From positions 62,001 to 126,000 of the forward strand of contig DASPQV010000047.1 of assembly GCA_035624785.1 (NCBI GenBank): a DNA stretch of 64,000 nucleotides. The letters run 5' to 3'. This stretch comes from JAJZNI01 sp035624785. Lineage in GTDB: Bacteria; Chloroflexota; Dormibacteria; Aeolococcales; Aeolococcaceae. Made by a program: the position numbers and the translations under genes. Position 1 is the stretch's first letter. Each line of letters starts with the position of its first letter. The notes beneath the pieces were generated by a model. The model was not told the DNA's origin, did no database searches, and was given only the letters and a program-made list of their open reading frames with translations. Shown here one piece after another: positions 58,329 through 64,000 of this stretch.

Positions 58329-58697
58329 GTGACCCTGACCGTATCCGCAATCGTCGTCGACTGCCGCGACCCCGAAAGGGTTGGGCGGTTCTGGAGCGCC
58401 GCGCTGTCGCGGCCGCTCGAGGGCGGCGAGGAAGGGGTGTGGTGGTGGCTGGAGCTCGGGCAGGGCGGTCCGGGCATCCTGTTTCTGCAAAACCCGGACG
58501 CCAAGGTGGTCAAGAACCGCCTCCACCTCGATCTCCGGCCCGACGACCAGCTCCGTGAGGTCGAGCGGTTGACCGGCCTCGGTGCTCGCCGGAAGGACAT
58601 CGGCCAGGGCGAGGTCGGCTGGGTGGTCATGGGCGATCCCGAGGACAACGAGTTCTGCGTCCTCGAGCCGGAGTCCTCGACACCGGAGCCCGGCTAG
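58329..58697 (+). CDS. VOC (glyoxalase/bleomycin-resistance-like) protein
   Basis: A 122-residue single VOC module: VSAIVVDCRDPERVGRFWSA and then HLDLRPDD and VVMGDPEDNEFCVLEP, giving the usual H/E metal-ligand positions. Members are lyases, dioxygenases or antibiotic binders; the ligand is unknown. GTG 58329 follows TACACT (58315-58320) by 8 nt, as for a leaderless mRNA. Confidence 0.82.
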   Translation: MTLTVSAIVVDCRDPERVGRFWSAALSRPLEGGEEGVWWWLELGQGGPGILFLQNPDAKVVKNRLHLDLRPDDQLREVERLTGLGARRKDIGQGEVGWVVMGDPEDNEFCVLEPESSTPEPG

Positions 58698-58857
58698 ACT
58701 CTCCGGATCTCCCCGTCCCGAGCATCGGGGTGACCGCCGGTGGAAGCCGGAGATCCGGCGACCCGGCCCTCCTGGTCGGTCGCGGCTCCTCCGCCCGGGA
58801 AGCTGGTGGACAAATACCAGATGGCCGTCTCGGGCGGGGCCCCGCGATCATTGGTCC

Positions 58858-60561
58858 ATGCCCCGAGCCGAGCCCACTTCGGGGAGGACCGTTCTGGCGG
58901 AGCCCACCGGGTCGCGGGGCGGACGGGTGGCCGGAGCTCTCCGGTGGCCTGATCGCCCGCCCTCTCCTTCCCGCCGCGCGCTGACCGCTGCCGTGGCCGG
59001 AGGTGCAGCGCTCGCCACGGCATCGCTGATCGCCGCGGTCCTGCCGAGCGGTCTCTCCCCGCTGACCGCCGTCGGGGATGAGGTGGTGTCGCTCACGCCG
59101 GCCGGCGTCCGGGAGGCCGCGATCGGGTTCCTGGGGACCGCCGACAAGCCGGTGATCATTGCCGCGGTCGCGGTCATCACCATCGGGATCACCGCGCTGC
59201 TGGGGCTGGCCGCCCGCCAGGACCGGATGCCGCTCGCGCTGGGTGGGGCCGCCCTGCTCGCCATCGGCCTGGCCTCGACCGGAGACAGCTCCCCGGCCTA
59301 CCTGCCTGCTGGCGTGGCCAGCGCCGCAGGGGCCGGGCTCGTCGCCATCTGGGTTGTCCGCCGGCTCGGCAGGCCGGCTCCCGCGCCACCTCGTCCCGCC
59401 ACCGGGCAGCGGCGCAGGCCGCAGGATGGCGCCCGGGCGGAACCGCGCTGGGAGCGGCCCCGGCCGTCCGCCGGCTGGGGCGGGAAGGAGCTGACGCGAC
59501 GCCAGTTCACCCTGCTCGCGGGTGGGGTGGCGGTGGTAGCCGCGCTGGGCCAGGGGATCGCATCCCTGCTCGTGTCGACCAGCGCCGCCGCGGTCGAGGC
59601 GGTGCGCCGGACCATCCGGCTGCCCCGGGTGGCGCGACCGCTGCCCCCGCCCGACCCGGCCGATTCATTCGATGTGCCGGGGATCAGCCCGCTGGTCACC
59701 AGCAACGACGCCTTCTACCGGATCGACACCGCCTTCATACCTCCAGCCGTCGACTCCACCAGCTGGCAGCTCCGTATCAATGGCATGGTCGAGCGCCCGC
59801 TGACCCTCACGTACGACCAGCTCATGGCAATTTCCCAGGTGGAGGCGGACATCACCCTCTGCTGCGTCAGCGACCCGGTGGGCGGCAACCTGATCAGCAA
59901 TGCGCGCTGGCAGGGGGTGCGCCTCGATCGCCTCCTCGAGATGGCCGGCGTCCTTCACGGGGCCGACCAGATCGTGGGCAGGTCGGTGGACGGCTTCACC
60001 GCGGGCATGCCCACCGCGCTCGCCCTCGATGGCCGGGCCGCCCTCGTGGCGGTGGGGATGAACGGTCAACCCCTGCCCATCGAGCACGGCTTCCCCGCTC
60101 GCCTGGTCGTGCCCGGGCTCTACGGATACGTGTCGGGGACCAAGTGGCTGCAGGAGATCCTGCTCACCACCTTCTCGTCTTTCGACGCCTACTGGGTGCA
60201 GCGCGGCTGGAGCCAGCCGTCCCCGATCCGCACCGAATCCAGGATCGATGTTCCGCAGGACGGCAGCTCGCTCGCCGCTGGAGCGACCGTCATCGCCGGC
60301 GTCGCCTGGGCCCAGCACCGCGGGATCTCCGGGGCCCAGGTGCGGATCGACTCCGGCCCCTGGCTCCCCGCCCAGCTGGCTGGGGAGTTGAGCATCGACA
60401 CGTGGCGCCAGTGGAAGCTCGGCTGGCAGGCGACCCCGGGCATGCACACCATCGAGGTGCGGGCCGTGGACGGCACGGGCACGGCTCAGACGCCCGCCTA
60501 CAGCGATCCCTTCCCGAGTGGTGCGACGGGGTACCACACCATCCAGGTGACGGTGAGCTGA
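58858..60561 (+). CDS. Membrane-anchored sulfite-oxidase-type molybdoenzyme
   Basis: 567 residues. Residues 1-195 hold a basic tail and about four membrane helices. A twin-Arg-like pair (TRRQFTLLAGGVAVV, about 217-231) precedes another helix. The catalytic domain (about 265-440) has the molybdopterin ligand Cys in ITLCCVSDPVGG and the family motif PARLVVPGLYGYVSGTKWL. A C-terminal Mo-co oxidoreductase dimerisation-like domain (about 470-565) follows. It probably reduces or oxidises an oxyanion or a sulfoxide outside the cell. The heme or quinol partner is not in view. Confidence 0.88.
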   Translation: MPRAEPTSGRTVLAEPTGSRGGRVAGALRWPDRPPSPSRRALTAAVAGGAALATASLIAAVLPSGLSPLTAVGDEVVSLTPAGVREAAIGFLGTADKPVIIAAVAVITIGITALLGLAARQDRMPLALGGAALLAIGLASTGDSSPAYLPAGVASAAGAGLVAIWVVRRLGRPAPAPPRPATGQRRRPQDGARAEPRWERPRPSAGWGGKELTRRQFTLLAGGVAVVAALGQGIASLLVSTSAAAVEAVRRTIRLPRVARPLPPPDPADSFDVPGISPLVTSNDAFYRIDTAFIPPAVDSTSWQLRINGMVERPLTLTYDQLMAISQVEADITLCCVSDPVGGNLISNARWQGVRLDRLLEMAGVLHGADQIVGRSVDGFTAGMPTALALDGRAALVAVGMNGQPLPIEHGFPARLVVPGLYGYVSGTKWLQEILLTTFSSFDAYWVQRGWSQPSPIRTESRIDVPQDGSSLAAGATVIAGVAWAQHRGISGAQVRIDSGPWLPAQLAGELSIDTWRQWKLGWQATPGMHTIEVRAVDGTGTAQTPAYSDPFPSGATGYHTIQVTVS

Positions 60562-60616
60562 CCGCCCCGGTTGGGTGGAGCGTGACGCCCAGAGCCTCGA
60601 GTGGGATCATGAGCCG

Positions 60617-61090
60617 ATGGACGGGGCCACCCATCGCCGGCGCATGCCGCCGGACTCCCGGGGCGGGCTGCGCGAGCGGCTCCGCCGCATCGAGGTCAGG
60701 CTGGGGATCGACCCCGGCAGCCACCCGGAGTGGGTGTGGCTGATCCCCTGCGCCACCTTCGTGACCACGGTGGCGATGTTCATCGCCCTCGATCTGATCG
60801 GGGGGACCAGCATCACTCTCACCATCCTCGTGGGTCTGCCGGTCGGCGTCCTCTCCGGCGCCGTGGTCGCGGGGATGTCGATCGCCTACATGTCGGCATC
60901 GCATGACGGCGACGGGGGCGGTGGCGACGACCGCCGGCGCTCGCCCGACCCTGACCCGAAGCCCATCCCACCCCCCGGATGGTGGGCGGAGATCTCTCCA
61001 CGACCGGGTCCCGCTCAGCCCGAGCCCGGGGAGGAGGAACGCCGCCGCGACCGGCAGCCGGTGGAGACCGCCGGGGCATCCGGCCGCTGA
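60617..61090 (+). CDS. Small membrane protein with acidic/proline-rich tail
   Basis: 157 residues from ATG 60617. A basic N-terminus, two helices (about 43-63 and 68-90), then an Asp/Pro/Arg-rich cytosolic tail. No family recognised. It lies between the molybdoenzyme and the DUF4129 operon. Confidence 0.6.
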   Translation: MDGATHRRRMPPDSRGGLRERLRRIEVRLGIDPGSHPEWVWLIPCATFVTTVAMFIALDLIGGTSITLTILVGLPVGVLSGAVVAGMSIAYMSASHDGDGGGGDDRRRSPDPDPKPIPPPGWWAEISPRPGPAQPEPGEEERRRDRQPVETAGASGR

Positions 61091-61178
61091 GGGGCATCCG
61101 GGCCGTCCGAACCCGCATCGCCAAGCCGCCCCACCGGCCGGTGGTAGCCTTGCCCGAGAAGGTCATCGGAGAAACTGC

Positions 61179-62093
61179 TTGTCCAGCGGCGGCGGCGGCA
61201 GGTCCAGTGCCCGGGACGACCGCGTCGCTCCGCTTCGACGCTGGGGAGGCGGAGCCGGGGCGGCCATCCTGGTCGTGGCCGCCGGCCTGGTGTTCCTCGC
61301 CGCGCTGGGAGCACGCGGCAGTCAGGGCGCAAGCCTCGCGGTCGGTGCCACCGCGGGGGCGGTGGAGGCCGGGGTAGACATCCTCGCCGGCGCCGTCGGC
61401 GGAGCCGCCCTGGTCGTGACCCTCGCCCTGTTCTTCGAGGGAGGCCGGATGCGACGGGGGTTGGGGACGCGCCCACCCCGCCGATCACTGTGGAGCCAGT
61501 TTGCCTTCCTGCTCACCTGGTCCGCGGTTCTCGCGGCCATCGCCTGGTGGGTCGGGGAGCAGCGCTCCGGCTCCGGGCACAGCGTCAGCCGGGCGGCACC
61601 GCCGTCTCGGCTGCTGCCGGGGCAGCTGTCCGCCGCGGCCGGCTCCACAGCGTCCCCGCCCTGGGCGCTCATCGGCCTGGTCACCGGCATCGCCGTCATG
61701 GCGGTGGTGATGATCGTTCTCGTGCTGCTCAGCCGCCCCGGCCGGGTGTCCGCCGCACCGCTCGCTGAGACGCAGCCGACGGCCCTGGAGGCGGTGGATG
61801 CGGCGACTGATGCCCTGGCCGTCGAGGCCGACCCTCGACGAGCTGTGATCGCCGCCTACGCGGTCATGGAGCGGATGCTCGGAGCCGCCGGCTCGCCGCG
61901 GAGGATCTCGGACGCTCCCACCGAGCACCTGGAGCGCAGCCTGGTGCTGCTCGGCGCCAGCCGCTCGGCGGCGCGCCGGCTCACCGAGCTCTTCGAGCGG
62001 GCGCGCTTCAGTCTCCAGGTGATCGACGAATCCGTGCGCCGCGCTGCCCTCGACGCTCTGGCAGCGGTGCGCCGAGATCTCGAACCGGCGTGA
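61179..62093 (+). CDS. DUF4129-domain membrane protein
   Basis: 304 residues. Three or four helices, then a cytosolic DUF4129 domain: DPRRAVIAAYAVMERMLG and PTEHLERSLVLLG, with RLTELFERARFS. DUF4129 proteins accompany MoxR and DUF58 and often a transglutaminase. TTG 61179 has GGAG 7 nt upstream. Its stop overlaps the next start (GTGA). Confidence 0.83.
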   Translation: MSSGGGGRSSARDDRVAPLRRWGGGAGAAILVVAAGLVFLAALGARGSQGASLAVGATAGAVEAGVDILAGAVGGAALVVTLALFFEGGRMRRGLGTRPPRRSLWSQFAFLLTWSAVLAAIAWWVGEQRSGSGHSVSRAAPPSRLLPGQLSAAAGSTASPPWALIGLVTGIAVMAVVMIVLVLLSRPGRVSAAPLAETQPTALEAVDAATDALAVEADPRRAVIAAYAVMERMLGAAGSPRRISDAPTEHLERSLVLLGASRSAARRLTELFERARFSLQVIDESVRRAALDALAAVRRDLEPA

Positions 62094-62647
62094 GCAGGCC
62101 GATCCCGGGGCGCCCCAGCGCCTCTCGCGGGCTGCTGGCTCTGGCGACGGCTCCGTTCGCGGTCGCCGTGGTGACCATGGGGCTGTTCGGCTGGCTCGGC
62201 TCACAGGCAGCCGTCCCGCGGCCGGCGCTGCTCGCCGTCTACGTGACCTGCGTCACCGTCTGCACCGCCTGGTGGCTGCTGCGGGCGATCCGGCCGCCGG
62301 CTCGCCGGCCCGATACCATGGCGGCTCTGGGACGCCGCGGCGTCGATGCCGACCCGCACCCGCCCCAGCGCCTGCTCGCCTGGGAGCGGATGGTCACCGT
62401 GGGTATGAGCTCCGCTCTGGACGCCGACCAGCGGCTGCGGCCCCAGCTGCGGGAGCTGGCTTGTGCCCTGCTGCGGGTGCGGCGAGGGCTCGTTGTCGAC
62501 CCCGCTGGCGACGACGTCGCCACCCGGTGTGGTGCGCCCGGCGAGCCCCTGCTGGGGGCGCGTCGGCCACGACGTCCCGAACTCACCGAGCGAGGTCCGT
62601 CAGCCGAGGATGTTCGCCGAGTGATCAGAGTAATTGAGATGATCTGA
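62090..62647 (+). CDS. Membrane protein of the MoxR operon
   Basis: 185 residues: two hydrophobic segments (about 14-37 and 43-62), then a cytosolic helical part with QRLLAWERMVTVGMSSA. GTG 62090 overlaps the upstream stop by 4 nt and it ends 2 nt before moxR. Family not recognised, but a gene of this kind sits between DUF4129 and moxR in other genomes. Confidence 0.7.
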   Translation: MSRPIPGRPSASRGLLALATAPFAVAVVTMGLFGWLGSQAAVPRPALLAVYVTCVTVCTAWWLLRAIRPPARRPDTMAALGRRGVDADPHPPQRLLAWERMVTVGMSSALDADQRLRPQLRELACALLRVRRGLVVDPAGDDVATRCGAPGEPLLGARRPRRPELTERGPSAEDVRRVIRVIEMI

Positions 62648-62649
62648 CG

Positions 62650-63621
62650 ATGACGGACGTCCACGATGTGGCCGCCGCCGGCAAGGTGATCCTCGACGAG
62701 GTCGAGCGTTTGATCGTGGGCAAGCGGGAAACGCTGGAGCTTCTCCTGAGCGGCGTGCTCGCCAGAGGACACATCCTGATCGAGGACTTCCCGGGGCTCG
62801 CCAAGACGCTGATCGCGCGCTCCCTGGCCCAGGTCACCGGACTGCAGTTCCACCGAGTGCAGTTCACCCCCGACCTGCTGCCCTCGGACATCACCGGATC
62901 GTCCCTCTATGACCAGCGGACTGCCGAGTTCACCTTCCAGCCCGGGCCGATCTTCACCAACCTCCTGCTCGGTGATGAGATCAACCGAACGCCTCCCAAG
63001 ACGCAGGCGGCGCTGCTCGAGGCGATGGCCGAGCAGCAGGTCACCGTCGATGGTGTGACCCGGGCGCTGACCCCGCCGTTCATCGTGGTGGCGACGCAGA
63101 ATCCCATCGAGTACGAGGGGACCTATCCGCTCCCCGAGGCCCAGCTGGACCGCTTCCTGCTGCGCATCAGGGTCGGCTACCCGAGCGCCGGAGAGGAGGC
63201 GGAGATCCTCCGGCGGCGGGTGGAGCGGCGCAGCGACAGCGTGACCCTGAACCAGGTCGTGGACCGGTCCACCCTGCTGCAGCTCCAGGCCGCGGTCGAG
63301 GATGTCCACGTCGAGCCGAGCATCGAGGCCTACATCGTCGCTCTGGTGGCGTCGACCCGGCAGCGAGTCGACGTCCTCGTCGGTGCCAGTCCCCGGGGCA
63401 GCCTGGCTATCCTGGCGTCGGCGCGGTCCTGGGCAGCGCTCTCCGGGCGTGATTTCGTGGTGCCCGAGGACGTCAAGCGGATGGCGGTTCCCGCGCTCGG
63501 CCACCGCCTCACCCTGCGGCCCGAGCTGTGGGTGCGCGGCATGAGCGGGGACGACGTGGTGCGCGGCTGCCTCGACTCGGTGCCAACCCCCTCGACGCGG
63601 GCGCCCCTGGTAGCCGGTTGA
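62650..63621 (+). CDS. MoxR-type AAA+ ATPase
   Basis: A 323-residue chaperone-like ATPase. The MoxR P-loop is EDFPGLAKT (45-53), Walker B is LLLGDEINR with D109-E110, sensor 1 is VVATQNPIEYEGTYPLPEAQ and the sensor-2 region follows. MoxR proteins with DUF58 and DUF4129 partners help assemble or activate complexes, often VWA-domain or cell-envelope proteins. Confidence 0.95.
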   Translation: MTDVHDVAAAGKVILDEVERLIVGKRETLELLLSGVLARGHILIEDFPGLAKTLIARSLAQVTGLQFHRVQFTPDLLPSDITGSSLYDQRTAEFTFQPGPIFTNLLLGDEINRTPPKTQAALLEAMAEQQVTVDGVTRALTPPFIVVATQNPIEYEGTYPLPEAQLDRFLLRIRVGYPSAGEEAEILRRRVERRSDSVTLNQVVDRSTLLQLQAAVEDVHVEPSIEAYIVALVASTRQRVDVLVGASPRGSLAILASARSWAALSGRDFVVPEDVKRMAVPALGHRLTLRPELWVRGMSGDDVVRGCLDSVPTPSTRAPLVAG

Positions 63622-64000
63622 CCTGGTCTGCCACTGAGCGGTTGCTCGCCTACCCGTGGCTGGTGGCCGGGCTCTTCCTGGCGGGCATCGCCACCGGGCG
63701 TCCCGAGCTGATCGCGGTGGCGGCGCCGTTTGCCGCCGTTCTCATCTTCGGCCTGGCCCGCTCGCGCACGCCTCACCTCTCCCGGCCCCGGGTTTCCCTG
63801 GTCCATGACCGCGTGATCGAAGGCGATACGGCGGAGGTGAAGATCGAGGTCGCCGTCCCTGCCGAGGTGTCCGCGCTGGAAGTCGGTCTGGCCGTGCCCC
63901 GCGGTGTCGAGGTCGCCGGGTGTCCGAACCCCGCGGTGATCCGCCGAGGGGAGGGCGCGGGCCAGCTGGCCTGCCTCACGGTGCGGCCGCGCCACTGGGG
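63618..64000 (+). CDS. DUF58-domain protein, N-terminal part (cut by window edge)
   Basis: 127 codons visible from TTG 63618, which overlaps the moxR stop as TTGA. The sequence (WSATERLLAYPWLVAGLFL, a second hydrophobic segment, then a beta-rich part ending CLTVRPRHWG) matches the start of DUF58/VWA proteins. The right edge cuts it. Confidence 0.85.
   Translation, partial: MTWSATERLLAYPWLVAGLFLAGIATGRPELIAVAAPFAAVLIFGLARSRTPHLSRPRVSLVHDRVIEGDTAEVKIEVAVPAEVSALEVGLAVPRGVEVAGCPNPAVIRRGEGAGQLACLTVRPRHW

Noticed and set aside
1..64000. CRISPR arrays, rRNA genes, insertion sequences or origins of replication
   Set aside because: No regular direct-repeat arrays, rRNA-like blocks, transposase genes or DnaA-box clusters were seen; only one tRNA was found.

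Overview
The window is a GC-rich (about 70% G+C by eye) chromosomal segment from a rod-shaped, probably Gram-positive-type or monoderm bacterium. Split PntA1/PntA2/PntB subunits, a PMT-type protein O-mannosyltransferase, a DUF3352-MMPL pair, a LAL-type LuxR regulator and many leaderless starts point to the Actinobacteria, Chloroflexota or Candidatus Dormibacterota neighbourhood. Nothing here fixes the phylum.

Layout. 1-10.4 kb: edge of a Yip1-like membrane gene, nadA behind a DtxR/IdeR-like box, a GNAT, a cupin, a secreted sedolisin (S53) protease, an SRPBCC protein divergent from a MarR regulator, an MFS exporter divergent from a ROK repressor, and an MTA phosphorylase with a strong terminator. 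10.5-16.5 kb: a tight operon of a small membrane protein, a PMT-like mannosyltransferase, a large GT-C-like membrane protein and an amidohydrolase. 16.5-20.3 kb: an SDR and the proton-translocating transhydrogenase operon (pntA1-pntA2-pntB). 20.3-26.6 kb: a shape/cell-wall cluster with one polypeptide that fuses a SEDS (RodA/FtsW) glycosyltransferase to a class B PBP transpeptidase, a convergent mreB, and a membrane-anchored pseudokinase. 27.1-33.7 kb: a LAL regulator, a GT4-like glycosyltransferase, and a nucleotidyltransferase-phosphomannomutase-like fusion. 33.8-42.3 kb: a SnoaL-like remnant, an MMPL transporter with DUF3352, ferrochelatase, uroporphyrinogen decarboxylase and a stand-alone AsnC/Lrp ligand-binding domain, then a zinc-ribbon membrane protein.

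42.4-44.9 kb is the one clear accessory patch: tRNA-Gly(CCC) with a tyrosine recombinase directly downstream, a small membrane protein, a GNAT-like gene and lower-GC non-coding DNA. After it come an M48 protease, a cyclophilin, a complete branched-chain amino-acid ABC operon (livJHMGF, with an unusually long LivM), a Kelch-like protein, a membrane protein, a GalT-like enzyme, a remnant of an HTH regulator, an ArsR-type regulator divergent from a small gene, a VOC protein, a membrane-anchored sulfite-oxidase-type molybdoenzyme, and a DUF4129-membrane protein-MoxR-DUF58 operon cut by the right edge.

Two themes recur. Many genes not inside operons begin 6-9 nt after a -10 hexamer, so they are probably translated from leaderless mRNAs. 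Most genes inside operons are joined by 4-nt ATGA/GTGA/TTGA overlaps. The most unusual single object is the SEDS-PBP fusion beside mreB and the pseudokinase.
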